64,000 bases of DNA from Paenibacillus beijingensis (GTDB lineage: Bacteria; Bacillota; Bacilli; Paenibacillales; Paenibacillaceae). The DNA lies in the NCBI RefSeq assembly GCF_000961095.1, contig NZ_CP011058.1, positions 4,914,001 to 4,978,000 on the forward strand, in the 5' to 3' direction. Positions 19,228 to 28,065 of the stretch are shown here, one piece after another. Positions within the stretch are counted from its first letter, which is position 1, and each line of letters starts with the position of its first letter. Made by a program: the position numbers and the translations under genes. A model generated the notes under the pieces. That model had not been told where the DNA came from and did not search any database. It saw only the letters and a list, made by a program, of their open reading frames with translations.

Positions 19228-20206
19228 AAGCAGCGTTCTCATTGAGGTCAATCATCTCATAAAGCATTTTCCGGCCGGCAAAAACAAAATGCTGCGCGCC
19301 GTTGACGATATCAGTTTTCACATCCATAAAGGGGAAACGCTCGGTTTGGTGGGCGAGTCGGGCTGCGGAAAATCGACGGTGGGTCGCACACTGCTTCAGC
19401 TCTACACCCCCGATGGCGGAGAAATCATCTTCGATGGGCAGAAGCTTAAGTCTGGAGCAAGTGCCGCAGTGCGGAGAGAGCATACGAGGAAGATGCAAAT
19501 GATTTTTCAAGATCCGTATTCTTCATTAAATGCTAGAATGACGGTGATGGAAATCATCTCAGAAGGAATTATTGTCCATAGACCCGACCTCTCGAAGGAG
19601 GAACGCCGAAGAAGGGTGTTCGAGCTGCTGGATCTGGTTGGTTTAAGCCCGAAGCACGTGAACCGTTATCCGCATGAATTCAGCGGCGGCCAGCGCCAAC
19701 GGATCGGCATTGCCCGCGCCCTGGCGGTAGAACCGCAGTTCATTGTGGCCGATGAACCGATTGCGGCGCTCGATGTTTCGATCCAGGCGCAAATTGTCAA
19801 TTTGCTGAAGCAATTGCAACGAGAAAAGCAATTGACCTATTTGTTTATCGCGCATGATCTATCGATGGTCAAATATATCAGCGACAGGATTGCCGTTATG
19901 TATCTGGGACAGTTGATCGAGCTTGTCGACAGCGAAGAGCTGTACAGACGGCCCCTCCATCCGTATACGGAGGCGCTTTTGTCCGCCATTCCGATTCCCG
20001 ATCCGCGGCTGGAGCATGCGAGAGAACGAATTGTTCTGCAAGGGGACGTTCCAAATCCGGTCCATCCTCCAAGCGGCTGCCGCTTTCATACGCGATGTCC
20101 GAAAGCGATGGACATTTGCCGCATGGTGCCTCCCCAGTTTACGGAAGCGGCTCCGGACCATTACGTGCGGTGCCATTTATATGAATCGAAGGAGGTTATC
20201 GCATAG
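19220..20206 (+). CDS. Peptide ABC transporter ATP-binding protein (OppF/DppF type)
   Basis: A 328-residue second ATPase. Walker A is [12 protein letters not shown], the Q-loop [13 protein letters not shown], the signature [15 protein letters not shown] and Walker [12 protein letters not shown]. Walker B reads Pro-Ile-Ala where most OppF proteins have Pro-Val-Ser. The C-terminal oligopeptide-transporter domain has [17 protein letters not shown] 19220 overlaps the end of the previous gene and has GGGGAGGTGG upstream. The next gene, a serine hydrolase, begins one base after its stop, so the operon continues. Confidence 0.93.
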   Translation: MDKSSVLIEVNHLIKHFPAGKNKMLRAVDDISFHIHKGETLGLVGESGCGKSTVGRTLLQLYTPDGGEIIFDGQKLKSGASAAVRREHTRKMQMIFQDPYSSLNARMTVMEIISEGIIVHRPDLSKEERRRRVFELLDLVGLSPKHVNRYPHEFSGGQRQRIGIARALAVEPQFIVADEPIAALDVSIQAQIVNLLKQLQREKQLTYLFIAHDLSMVKYISDRIAVMYLGQLIELVDSEELYRRPLHPYTEALLSAIPIPDPRLEHARERIVLQGDVPNPVHPPSGCRFHTRCPKAMDICRMVPPQFTEAAPDHYVRCHLYESKEVIA

Positions 20207-20207
20207 C

Positions 20208-21524
20208 ATGTCAGAATTGAACTGGTCGGCCTTTGAAGATTATGTAGCGGCAAAAATGGAAGAAGAGCAGATTCCGGGACTGGCTATTGCAATTTCCAGG
20301 GGCGGGAGCGTCATCTATGAGAAGGGGTTTGGCGTTCGCGATGTGAAGACGAAGGAACCGGTTACCCCCGATACGATCATCGGCGTCGGGTCCGTAACGA
20401 AATCGTTCACGGCCATGGCGATCATGAAGCTCGCCGGGGAGGGAAAGCTGTCTCTGAACGATCCCGTAGTCAAGTACCTTCCGGAGTTCACGCTGCCCGG
20501 GCTGAAAGATCCGCATAGCGTGAAAATCATCCATCTGCTAACGCATACGACCGGTATGCCGCCGATGCTTCGCAGGGAGGAGTTAAATCAATTTGACGAA
20601 CATCTTTCGTATATTTCAAATGAAGAGGTCGATCTGCTCGGCAATCCGGGAGAGTATTTCAGCTACTGCAACGATACGTTTCTGCTGCTCGGTGCGATCA
20701 TTGAACGATTGACCGGCCGTCTTTACCGAAGATATGTGACGGACAGCATTTTGGAGCCGCTGCAAATGCATCGATCCACCTTTAACCTGGAAGAAGTGGC
20801 GAAATATAAGAATGTGTCGGTACCCTATATTAAAAACAGCCAGACCAAGAGCCTGGAAGAAGTGCCATGGCCACGAATCGGAAATTACGAAGTCGGAGGA
20901 GGACTGCGCTCCAATGTGCGGGATCTGCTGCGATACGGTCAAGTGTTTGTCGGCGGAGGCGCCGGCCCGAACCGATTCGATGTGAGCACAGACTCCCTGT
21001 CAAAAATGTGGCAGCCTGTCATTCAGACAAAACGAAATAAGTACTACGGACTGGCTTTGGAGAGCGTCCCCAATTATTCCGGCGTAACCTTGGTCGGACA
21101 TTCAGGCGGGATGTGGGGCGTATCTGCCCATATTGGTTTTGTACCGGAAAAGGGAATTGCAGCGGCTGTTTTAATGAACGTTTACGGGGCTTCTGCCGAT
21201 GAAATCTGGCTGGCGGCTGTCAATACCGTTCTCGGGCTCCCAATGGAACAGAAAAGCGCCATCGAACCGAATTACGAGGCTGCATCGGAAGAACTGCAGA
21301 AACTGGCCGGCACTTATACATCGGCAGAAGGCGGATATTTGCGCATTTACCTCGAGGACGGCAGGCCGAAAGCGGATTGGGAGGGCGAATATTTCGAGCT
21401 CAGGGCGAGCGACAGCCATACGCTTGTCACCGACAAAGGCGGATATTCGCTTCGTTTCTTTTTCAAAGATGAGGACAATGCCTGGGCGGTACTTGCCGGC
21501 TACCGAATGCTGATTAGGATATAG
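20208..21524 (+). CDS. Serine hydrolase, beta-lactamase / D-aminopeptidase family (class C fold)
   Basis: A 438-residue penicillin-binding-protein-fold hydrolase. Ser62-Val-Thr-Lys65 is the SxxK catalytic motif, YCN in SYCNDTFLL is the second motif, and GHSGGMWG is the third. Relatives include esterases, D-aminopeptidases and D-Ala-D-Ala hydrolases. There is no signal peptide, so it is probably cytosolic. The C-terminal part (about 340-438) is a beta-rich lipocalin-like domain as in D-aminopeptidase DAP-type proteins. ATG 20208 follows GAAGGAGG. It lies in the peptide importer operon, which suggests it attacks imported peptides, perhaps with D-residues. A decayed relative lies at 50783-51599. 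Confidence 0.88.
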   Translation: MSELNWSAFEDYVAAKMEEEQIPGLAIAISRGGSVIYEKGFGVRDVKTKEPVTPDTIIGVGSVTKSFTAMAIMKLAGEGKLSLNDPVVKYLPEFTLPGLKDPHSVKIIHLLTHTTGMPPMLRREELNQFDEHLSYISNEEVDLLGNPGEYFSYCNDTFLLLGAIIERLTGRLYRRYVTDSILEPLQMHRSTFNLEEVAKYKNVSVPYIKNSQTKSLEEVPWPRIGNYEVGGGLRSNVRDLLRYGQVFVGGGAGPNRFDVSTDSLSKMWQPVIQTKRNKYYGLALESVPNYSGVTLVGHSGGMWGVSAHIGFVPEKGIAAAVLMNVYGASADEIWLAAVNTVLGLPMEQKSAIEPNYEAASEELQKLAGTYTSAEGGYLRIYLEDGRPKADWEGEYFELRASDSHTLVTDKGGYSLRFFFKDEDNAWAVLAGYRMLIRI

Positions 21525-21537
21525 GGGGTAGAAACGC

Positions 21538-23523
21538 ATGTCATGGAAAAGAAAAGCGCAGGCTGACGATCTGTTCCAATTGAAGTCGGTTGTTGATCCG
21601 CAAATGGACCCTGACGGAAAGCGGTGCTTGTTTGTTGTTACCGAAACCGATGAAGAAAATGATACGTACAGGTCGAATCTGTACTGTGCAGCTATTGATC
21701 CGAAGGGTGAACCTACACCGTGGACGTTTGGCGATACGGCCAATTTCACACCGCGCTGGTCGCCGGACGGCCGTTCCGTTTGTTTTATTTCCAACCGGAG
21801 CGGGAATAATCAGCTGTTCATTATCAATCCCGGCGGAGGGGAAGCGCGTCAGCTGACCTTTCACCCGAGCGGCGCCGGCAACCCGGTATGGTCGCCGGAC
21901 GGGACGCGAATTGCTTTTCAGATCGCGCTGGGACCAGGGGAGTCCTTGCAAGACCGGGAAAACGGGAAGAAGAAGCGGGAGAAGCTTGTTCCGCTTGAAA
22001 TCGACCGGATGAAGTATAAATTTGAGGGAAAAGGTTTATGGGACAGTCGATACACTCACATTGCCGTCGTGAATATCGCAACCGGCGAAATGGAACAGTT
22101 GACAAACGGCGAACACGATTACCAGCTACTCAGCTGGTCTCCGGACGGAAAGCAGCTGGCGATCGCGGCGGATCTGAGCGATGATCCGGATTTTTCATTT
22201 GTTCAGGATATTTTGCTGTATCATCTGGAGACGAAAGCATTCGCCAATCTAACCGATCGAAGAGGCATCTTCAGCAGTGCTGAATGGTCTCCGGACGGTA
22301 AGAAGATTGCCATTATCGGCCATGAAAAAGAATGCGAATACGGTACGTTCACGAAAATATGGATGTATGACGTTACTGAAAAGAAATTGACATGTCTGAC
22401 GACGGACTGGGATGTAGCGGTTGGAGATTATGGACTGGGAGATTTACAGCAAGGTGTCGTGCGCCCCGGTATTATTTGGTGCGATGACAGCTGCAGCTTT
22501 TATTTTGCGGGGACAAACCTAGGAAGCATTCACGTCTGCCGTGGAACGGTTGATGGACAAATCGATGCTGTACTTTCAGGTCGCCAGCATGTTTACGGCT
22601 TGTCGACGGGCGGGAAATCGGGTCGGGTCGTTGTCGCCGTCAGCAAGCCCGCATTTCCCGGCGAATTGTTTGTTCTGGAAACGGAAACGGGCGAGTTGGA
22701 CCAGATTACTTATTTTAACGAAACGTATAGGGAACAGGTTGTGCTGACGGATGCGGAGCCGATCCCCTTTCAATCCAGAGACGGCTGGGAACTGCACGGC
22801 TGGTACATGAAACCGGCTGCTGTTCTTGAAGGACAACAGGTACCGCTTATCGTTGAAATCCATGGCGGCCCTCATTCCATGTATTCAAATACGTATTACC
22901 ATGAGTTTCAAACCCTTGTGTCAAAGGGATATGCGCTCCTGTTCATCAATCCGAGAGGAAGCCTCGGCTATGGTCAGAAATTTGCCAATGCCGTTCGGGG
23001 CGATAACGGGGGCAAGGATTATGAGGATATTATGGATGCCGTCGATTATGCGCTTGAACAATTCGATTTTATTGATCCTAACCGGCTGGGGGTGACGGGC
23101 GGAAGCTATGGAGGCTTTATGACGAGCTGGATTGTCGGTCATACGAACCGCTTTAAAGCAGCGGTTGCCCAGCGCCCTATCACCAATTGGATCAGTCAGC
23201 ATGGAGTCAGCGATGAAGGTTACTATTTAATCGAAACGCAATTGAAAGCGAGCCTTCAAGACTTTGATCATTTATGGAAAAAGTCGCCGTTAGCCTATGC
23301 GGATCGTATCGAGACGCCGCTCTTGCTCCTGCACGGCGAACAGGATTTGCGTTGTCCGATCGATCATTCAGAACAATTGTTTATCGCTTTGAAGAGACAG
23401 CGAAAAACGGTGAAGCTCGTCCGCTTTCCTGACTCGAATCATCAATACTGGAGGAGCGGGAAGCCTTCTCTTCGGATAAGCCATATCAATTATATATCCG
23501 GTTGGTTCGATCAATATTTGTGA
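21538..23523 (+). CDS. S9 family peptidase, third paralogue
   Basis: A 661-residue propeller plus alpha/beta-hydrolase peptidase, the same length as the 1803-3788 copy and colinear with it. The nucleophile elbow is the classical GGSYGG (Ser523). The Asp is in HGEQDLR, and the His in DSNHQY (Ser-Asn-His instead of Ser-Asp-His). The gene starts 13 bases after the serine hydrolase with GGGGTAG upstream, so it is probably the last peptidase of the importer operon. Its neighbourhood differs from the other two copies, so it was moved or duplicated separately. The role is cytosolic cleavage of imported oligopeptides. Confidence 0.95.
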   Translation: MSWKRKAQADDLFQLKSVVDPQMDPDGKRCLFVVTETDEENDTYRSNLYCAAIDPKGEPTPWTFGDTANFTPRWSPDGRSVCFISNRSGNNQLFIINPGGGEARQLTFHPSGAGNPVWSPDGTRIAFQIALGPGESLQDRENGKKKREKLVPLEIDRMKYKFEGKGLWDSRYTHIAVVNIATGEMEQLTNGEHDYQLLSWSPDGKQLAIAADLSDDPDFSFVQDILLYHLETKAFANLTDRRGIFSSAEWSPDGKKIAIIGHEKECEYGTFTKIWMYDVTEKKLTCLTTDWDVAVGDYGLGDLQQGVVRPGIIWCDDSCSFYFAGTNLGSIHVCRGTVDGQIDAVLSGRQHVYGLSTGGKSGRVVVAVSKPAFPGELFVLETETGELDQITYFNETYREQVVLTDAEPIPFQSRDGWELHGWYMKPAAVLEGQQVPLIVEIHGGPHSMYSNTYYHEFQTLVSKGYALLFINPRGSLGYGQKFANAVRGDNGGKDYEDIMDAVDYALEQFDFIDPNRLGVTGGSYGGFMTSWIVGHTNRFKAAVAQRPITNWISQHGVSDEGYYLIETQLKASLQDFDHLWKKSPLAYADRIETPLLLLHGEQDLRCPIDHSEQLFIALKRQRKTVKLVRFPDSNHQYWRSGKPSLRISHINYISGWFDQYL

Positions 23524-23564
23524 TTTTCATCCGGCAATTATTCATCTTAGAGGGAGGAAAAAGA

Positions 23565-24758
23565 ATGGCTAAACAATTTGATGCCGTCCAGGCATCGACG
23601 AAAGCGGTATGGGCGGGCGAAGAAGCGTATCTTGTTCACGGGGCCACCCAGGTGCCGGTTATGGTGAGCGTGGCATACGGCTACGACGATATGGACGAGT
23701 GGTATGATGTGGCCACCGAAAAGAAGAAAGGCCATATATATGGCCGAAATACGAACCCGACTGTGCAGGCTTTCGAGGACAAGGTGAAAATCCTTGAGGG
23801 AGCAGAGGCGGCAACCAGCTTTTCGACCGGCATGGCGGCAATCAGCAACACGCTTTACACGTTTCTGAAGCCAGGGGATCGAGTTGTATCCATCAAGGAT
23901 ACCTACGGCGGAACAAACAAGATTTTTACCGAGTTTTTGCCGCGCATGGGAATTGACGTTGCACTGTGCGAAACCGGCGATCATGAGGGCATCGAGTCGG
24001 CATTAAAGGAACCGTGCAAAATTCTGTATCTGGAAACGCCCACCAATCCAACGGTCAAAATAACGGACATTCGAAGGATGGCTGAGGCAGGCCATACCGC
24101 AGGAGCTCTTGTCGTTGTCGACAACACCTTCGCCACCCCGATTAACCAGAACCCGCTTCAGCTCGGCGCCGATCTGGTGCTTCACAGCGCCACCAAGTTT
24201 CTCGGCGGTCATGCCGACGCACTTGGTGGAGTCGTCTGCGGTTCCAGTGAGCTGGTCAAGCGCATTTATCACTATCGCGAAATTAACGGAGCGACCATGG
24301 ATCCATGGGCGGCTTATTTGCTTCTCCGCGGGATGAAGACGCTGAAGCTTCGCGTCCGGCAGCAGGAAATCAATGCCATGGCAATTGCGAAGTACCTCCA
24401 AACCCGGGAAGAAGTGGAAGATGTCTACTATCCGGGACTGCCCACGCATAAACACCATGATATCGCCAGGCAGCAAATGAAAGGCTTCGGCGGAATGCTT
24501 AGCTTCTCTCTGAAAGGCGGCATGGATGCCGTAAAGATCATGTTGCCGAAACTGCAGTATGCGAACCGGGCAGCGAACCTCGGTGCTGTCGAGACCACGT
24601 ATGGTCCGGCCAGAACGACCAGTCACGTGGAATGCACAGCTGAGGAGAGACAGGCGATGGGCATACCGGACGGCTTGGTGCGGATTTCTTGCGGCATTGA
24701 GGACACGGAGGATTTGATCGCCGATTTGGAGCAGGCGTTCGCTTTTCTTTCGGCATAA
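23565..24758 (+). CDS. Cystathionine gamma-synthase / methionine gamma-lyase family PLP enzyme
   Basis: A 397-residue member of the Cys/Met-metabolism PLP family (fold type I). Family marks are YGRNTNPTVQAFEDKV, the SFSTGMAAIS cofactor loop, the DNTFATP segment and Lys211 in HSATKFLGGHADALGG, which forms the Schiff base. The family includes gamma-synthases, sulfhydrylases and gamma-lyases and sequence alone does not separate them. The surrounding catabolic genes favour a lyase. ATG 23565 is preceded by AGAGGGAGG. The gene ends before a GC-rich hairpin with a T-rich tail at 24901-24920. Confidence 0.87.
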   Translation: MAKQFDAVQASTKAVWAGEEAYLVHGATQVPVMVSVAYGYDDMDEWYDVATEKKKGHIYGRNTNPTVQAFEDKVKILEGAEAATSFSTGMAAISNTLYTFLKPGDRVVSIKDTYGGTNKIFTEFLPRMGIDVALCETGDHEGIESALKEPCKILYLETPTNPTVKITDIRRMAEAGHTAGALVVVDNTFATPINQNPLQLGADLVLHSATKFLGGHADALGGVVCGSSELVKRIYHYREINGATMDPWAAYLLLRGMKTLKLRVRQQEINAMAIAKYLQTREEVEDVYYPGLPTHKHHDIARQQMKGFGGMLSFSLKGGMDAVKIMLPKLQYANRAANLGAVETTYGPARTTSHVECTAEERQAMGIPDGLVRISCGIEDTEDLIADLEQAFAFLSA

Positions 24759-24900
24759 GACAGCGCGTGCTTAAGTCTGCTACGAAGACTGGCATACGGA
24801 CAATAGAACGGAGTGAACTAGAGTCCGCGTCAACTTTACCATAGGGAAGAGAATATCGGAGGGACAGGCGAGTTATAAATAACATAGAGACGAGAGGACT

Positions 24901-24920
24901 CCGCGCATTGCGCGGATTTT
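24901..24920 (+). terminator. Rho-independent terminator
   Basis: CCGCGC, a three-base loop ATT, and GCGCGG are followed by ATTTT and a further T-rich stretch. It lies 140 bp after the gamma-synthase-family gene. In the 24759-24900 stretch I see no gene; GAGTCC (near 24820) and GGACTC (near 24897) could also pair. Confidence 0.6.
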
Positions 24921-24987
24921 CATTTAACCAACAAAACGGATAAGTTTCAAACGCATACTTTTCTAATATATTTCTAAGAGAAGAAAC

Positions 24988-25065
24988 TCGCTTCGCTGCT
25001 TATAACGGGTCAGAACCGCGCGCCTTCTCGCGCAATTGGTTTGTGCGAAGCGAATGCCTTTTTTT
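24988..25065 (+). terminator. Complex hairpin with T7 tail, possible attenuator before the ACT-domain gene
   Basis: TCGCTTCGC (24988-24996) pairs perfectly with GCGAAGCGA (25045-25053), closing a loop that holds an inner AACC-GCGCG...CGCGC-GGTT helix. A run of seven T follows at 25059-25065. It ends only 33 bases before the start of the ACT-domain gene and comes after another terminator, so it may be a regulated leader terminator rather than the end of the upstream operon. I find no T-box or other named riboswitch consensus. Confidence 0.5.
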
Positions 25066-25098
25066 CATGGTCGACAATTTGAGTGCAGGGAGGCGGTT

Positions 25099-25371
25099 AT
25101 GTTGAAAGGCATTGTAACCGTACTGGGGAAAGACAAGATCGGCATTATTGCCAAAGTATGCACGTATCTCGCCGAGCATCAGGTGAACATTCTCGATATT
25201 TCCCAAACGATCGTTCAGGGCTATTTTAATATGATGATGATCGTGGATCTTTCAGGCGCAAACAAAACGTTTGAGGCGCTTGTCGAGGATTTGCGGCAAG
25301 TGGGACAATCGATCGGCGTGGAGATCAAGCTTCAGCACGAGGACATTTTCAACATTATGCACCGCATTTAA
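25099..25371 (+). CDS. ACT domain-containing protein (UPF0237 family)
   Basis: A 90-residue stand-alone ACT domain ([20 protein letters not shown] near the N-terminus), a small ligand-binding regulatory fold usually responding to amino acids. It is the usual partner of UPF0210 proteins, and here the UPF0210 gene follows 31 bp downstream. I chose ATG 25099 because GGGAGGCGG lies just upstream. A longer open frame from 25036 runs back into the terminator. The molecular role of this gene pair is not known to me. The leader hairpin suggests its expression is controlled. Confidence 0.88.
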   Translation: MLKGIVTVLGKDKIGIIAKVCTYLAEHQVNILDISQTIVQGYFNMMMIVDLSGANKTFEALVEDLRQVGQSIGVEIKLQHEDIFNIMHRI

Positions 25372-25402
25372 CAGCAATGCGAATTGCAAGGAGGGGATTG
25401 CT

Positions 25403-26761
25403 GTGATTTCGCTCGTTGAAGCACAGGAAACGAACAAGATGATCCGCGAAATGAATCTGGATGTGCGTACGATCACGATGGGAATCAGCCTCATGGATTG
25501 CGCTCATTCGGATTTGCGTGTTTTCAGCCGAAAAGTATATGACAAGATTACGAAGACAGCCGAGAAATTGGTGAAAACCGGCGAGGATCTGGAAAAGCAA
25601 TTCGGCGTTCCCATCGTCAACAAACGAATCTCCGTCACACCGATTTCCATTGCGGCCGGCGGTTTGAAGACCGATACGTATGTGCCGGTGGCGGAATTGC
25701 TGGATAAGGCGGCGAAGGAAGTCGGGGTCAACTTTATCGGCGGATTTTCCGCCCTCGTGCACAAAGGCTTCACTAAAGGGGACCGTATTCTGATCGACAG
25801 CATTCCGGAAGCGCTGAGCGTAACGGAGCGGGTATGCGCCTCCGTCAACGTTGGCTCATCCCGCAGCGGGATCAATATGGATGCCGTCAAGCTGATGGGC
25901 GATATTATTGTGCAGACGGCCGAGCGGACCCGGGACAGGGACTCGATCGGCTGTGCGAAGTTGGTGGTATTCTGCAATTCGGTGGAGGACAACCCGTTTA
26001 TGGCGGGCGCTTACCACGGCGTTGGGGAACAGGAATGCGTCATCAATGTCGGGGTCAGCGGTCCGGGCGTTGTCAAGCGGGCCTTGGAAGAAGTCAGAGG
26101 CCGGGAATTCGAAGTGCTGTGCGAGACGATCAAACGAACCGCCTTCAAGATTACCCGGGTCGGTCAGCTCGTAGCCCAGGAAGCCTCCAAGCGATTGGGC
26201 GTTCCCTTCGGCATTATCGATCTGTCCCTAGCCCCCACTCCGGAGATCGGTGATTCCATTGCCGAAATTCTTCAGGTCATGGGGCTGGAACATGCCGGCG
26301 CTCCGGGAACGACCGCCGCTCTCGCCATTCTGAACGACAATGTGAAAAAGGGCGGCATCATGGCCTCTTCCTATGTAGGCGGTTTAAGCGGAGCGTTTAT
26401 ACCGGTCAGCGAAGACCACGGCATGATCGAGGCCGTTCAGCGCGGCGCGCTGACATTGGAGAAGCTTGAAGCGATGACGTGCGTATGCTCCGTCGGGCTC
26501 GACATGATTGCCATACCAGGCACTACGTCCAAAGAAACCATCTCCGGCATTATTGCAGACGAAGCCGCCATCGGCATGGTCAACAACAAGACAACCGCTG
26601 TACGGCTCATTCCGGTCATCGGCAAAGAGGTGGGGGATATGGTCGAATTCGGCGGCTTGCTCGGTTATGCGCCGGTCATGGCCGTCAATTCATTCGGATG
26701 CGGCAGCTTTATTGGCAGAGGAGGCCGTATTCCTGCCCCGGTCCACAGCTTTAAGAATTAA
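25403..26761 (+). CDS. UPF0210 / PFL family protein of unknown function
   Basis: A 452-residue cytosolic protein of the UPF0210 (DUF711, PFL-like) family. Segments typical of the family are [12 protein letters not shown] near residue 30, [17 protein letters not shown], and a Gly-rich [14 protein letters not shown]-terminus. The fold relates to pyruvate formate-lyase, but a glycyl-radical motif is not obvious. GTG at 25403 follows AAGGAGGGG. It forms an operon with the ACT-domain gene. The reaction is unknown. The constant pairing suggests an amino-acid-controlled enzyme. Confidence 0.85.
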   Translation: MISLVEAQETNKMIREMNLDVRTITMGISLMDCAHSDLRVFSRKVYDKITKTAEKLVKTGEDLEKQFGVPIVNKRISVTPISIAAGGLKTDTYVPVAELLDKAAKEVGVNFIGGFSALVHKGFTKGDRILIDSIPEALSVTERVCASVNVGSSRSGINMDAVKLMGDIIVQTAERTRDRDSIGCAKLVVFCNSVEDNPFMAGAYHGVGEQECVINVGVSGPGVVKRALEEVRGREFEVLCETIKRTAFKITRVGQLVAQEASKRLGVPFGIIDLSLAPTPEIGDSIAEILQVMGLEHAGAPGTTAALAILNDNVKKGGIMASSYVGGLSGAFIPVSEDHGMIEAVQRGALTLEKLEAMTCVCSVGLDMIAIPGTTSKETISGIIADEAAIGMVNNKTTAVRLIPVIGKEVGDMVEFGGLLGYAPVMAVNSFGCGSFIGRGGRIPAPVHSFKN

Positions 26762-26807
26762 GTCGCATGGAAGGAACTGCTTCTTCCGTCATAACCAACC
26801 CCGATAA

Positions 26808-26831
26808 CCGTCAGGTGAACTTCCCTGACGG
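26808..26831 (+). terminator. Hairpin after the UPF0210 gene
   Basis: CCGTCAGG and CCTGACGG form a perfect 8-bp stem with an 8-base loop, about 45 bases after the stop. The tail (ATTTGTG) is only weakly T-rich, so termination is likely but not certain. Confidence 0.5.
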
Positions 26832-26899
26832 ATTTGTGCATTGCAGGGAATCTCACTAATGAAGGCAGTCCGATGCTAAGATAACACCAAATACAAGAG

Positions 26900-26927
26900 T
26901 TGACAGGACCAAACCATATAGTATACT
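26900..26927 (+). promoter_or_regulatory. Sigma-A promoter of the GntR regulator gene
   Basis: TTGACA (26900-26905), a 16-bp spacer and TATACT (26922-26927) form a near-consensus promoter about 75 bp before the GntR start codon. Confidence 0.7.
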
Positions 26928-26942
26928 TTTCCTTAAATGATA

Positions 26943-26991
26943 TGTGATCAAATATATTCAATGTATTTCTCTTCTAAAGATGAAATACATT
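26943..26991 (+). promoter_or_regulatory. Putative GntR autoregulatory operators
   Basis: TGTGATCA (26943-26950) recurs inside the promoter of the dehydrogenase operon at 27902. It is followed by ATGTATTTC (26961-26969) and its perfect inverted partner GAAATACAT (26982-26990), separated by 12 bases, just ahead of the GntR ribosome site. The position downstream of the promoter fits negative autoregulation. Which sequence the regulator binds is inference. Confidence 0.5.
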
Positions 26992-27004
26992 CAAGGAGAA
27001 GACT

Positions 27005-27685
27005 ATGGAACAGACACGAAGGTTTTCATCCATCACGGAACAGGTTTACGATCAGCTGCATCGTGATATTATGCACGCAACACTGGCCCCGGGCCAGCGC
27101 ATGACCATTCGGAAATTGGCGGAAATGTATGAAGTCAGCACGATGCCGATCCGTGAGGCGCTTCATAAATTATCATCCGAAGGTCTTGTCAAGTATGATC
27201 GCCGAGGGCTAACGGTTAATGCTCTTACGGAGGAAGAAATTAAACAAATTTATGAGGCCCGCATGCGGTTGGAATCTCTTTTACTCGTATGGGCGTCTGA
27301 TCGGGCGACTGCAGAGGACATTGATAAGCTGGAACAACTCGTTCATGACATGGATCTTCATTCGAAAAACGATCGTGCCCGCTGGATGGAGTCGAATTAT
27401 CACTTTCACATGGGGATGTATCAACTTGCAGGTTCGGAGCGTTTGCTTAACATGATTAGAAGTTTGTATACTTCAATCGAACCGTATTTATTTATGATTG
27501 AAACAACCCAGGATGTAGTAGATGCTTCACAAAACGAACATCACCTGATCGTGGATGCTCTAAAATCACATGATCATGCAAGGCTTGATCAGTTGATTCG
27601 ATCCCATTTACAAGATGCGGCAGACACCGTTCTGAATGCGGATTCATCTGCGGGAGCCGAGAAACAAAACGAGACTGGGATGTAA
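27005..27685 (+). CDS. GntR family transcriptional regulator, FCD (FadR) subgroup
   Basis: A 226-residue DNA-binding regulator. The N-terminal winged helix-turn-helix (about 10-75: ITEQVYDQLHRDIMHATL, then STMPIREALHKLSSEGLV) is typical of GntR. The C-terminal all-helical FCD domain (about 85-215) has the His metal/ligand residues in NYHFHMGMY and NEHHLIVDAL. FCD regulators sense carboxylic acids. It stands alone between its own promoter and a strong terminator, and precedes the 3-hydroxyacyl dehydrogenase/BKACE operon, which is its probable target because both share TGTGATCA in their control regions. Confidence 0.92.
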   Translation: MEQTRRFSSITEQVYDQLHRDIMHATLAPGQRMTIRKLAEMYEVSTMPIREALHKLSSEGLVKYDRRGLTVNALTEEEIKQIYEARMRLESLLLVWASDRATAEDIDKLEQLVHDMDLHSKNDRARWMESNYHFHMGMYQLAGSERLLNMIRSLYTSIEPYLFMIETTQDVVDASQNEHHLIVDALKSHDHARLDQLIRSHLQDAADTVLNADSSAGAEKQNETGM

Positions 27686-27705
27686 GGGAGCTTCAACGTG
27701 CAGAT

Positions 27706-27776
27706 CCAACGAATATTTCTCTCAATGCGCGCCTATCCCGGGCGCGCTCGTTGCGTTGCATTGGGGAATTCGTTGG
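27706..27776 (+). other. Strongly structured 3' region: three nested inverted repeats
   Basis: CCAACGAAT (27706-27714) pairs with ATTCGTTGG (27768-27776), CAATGC (27723) with GCATTG (27758), and a GCGCGCC/GGCGCGC stem lies at the centre. The transcript of the GntR gene would fold into a long hairpin here. There is no T-run, so it may protect the 3' end or be a remnant element. The wider gap 27686-28065 also holds a perfect terminator hairpin and the promoter of the next operon. Confidence 0.45.
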
Positions 27777-27819
27777 TTTCTGTTCGTCTAAGTGTATATG
27801 TATTGTCAAGATTTTATTT

Positions 27820-27867
27820 ATAGACGTGATATGTAATATATTATTACATATCACGTCTATTTTTTCT
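27820..27867 (+). terminator. Perfect 19-bp hairpin with T-run
   Basis: The arms 27820-27838 and 27842-27860 are exact reverse complements over 19 bases, with a three-base TAT loop and a following run of T. It works as a rho-independent terminator after the GntR gene. It is AT-rich and unusually long. The inner TGATATGTAATA symmetry could also be a protein-binding palindrome. Confidence 0.75.
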
Positions 27868-27887
27868 AACAAAATTGAAAAGGAATA

Positions 27888-27917
27888 TTGACAAATTGTT
27901 TTGTGATCACGTATCAT
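27888..27917 (+). promoter_or_regulatory. Promoter of the dehydrogenase-BKACE operon with internal TGTGATCA
   Basis: TTGACA (27888-27893) and TATCAT (27912-27917) are 18 bases apart. The palindrome GTGATCAC lies between the two boxes, a normal repressor position, and the same TGTGATCA occurs ahead of the GntR gene. Confidence 0.6.
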
Positions 27918-28065
27918 AAATATCATAAATAATCGATTTAGTCCTCCGATGAGGATGCGGCAAACGCTCCTGTATAGGAATTTACGAATCAGATCCTGGC
28001 GGACTTTAGATATCGAAATATCTAAATTGTGAGTAGAGTGAAATATTATCTTTAGGAGGAAGCAA

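Noticed and set aside
24759..24920. T-box or SAM riboswitch before the ACT-domain gene
   Set aside because: No AGGGTGGNACCGCG-type T-box sequence and no SAM-box core could be found; only hairpins remain.
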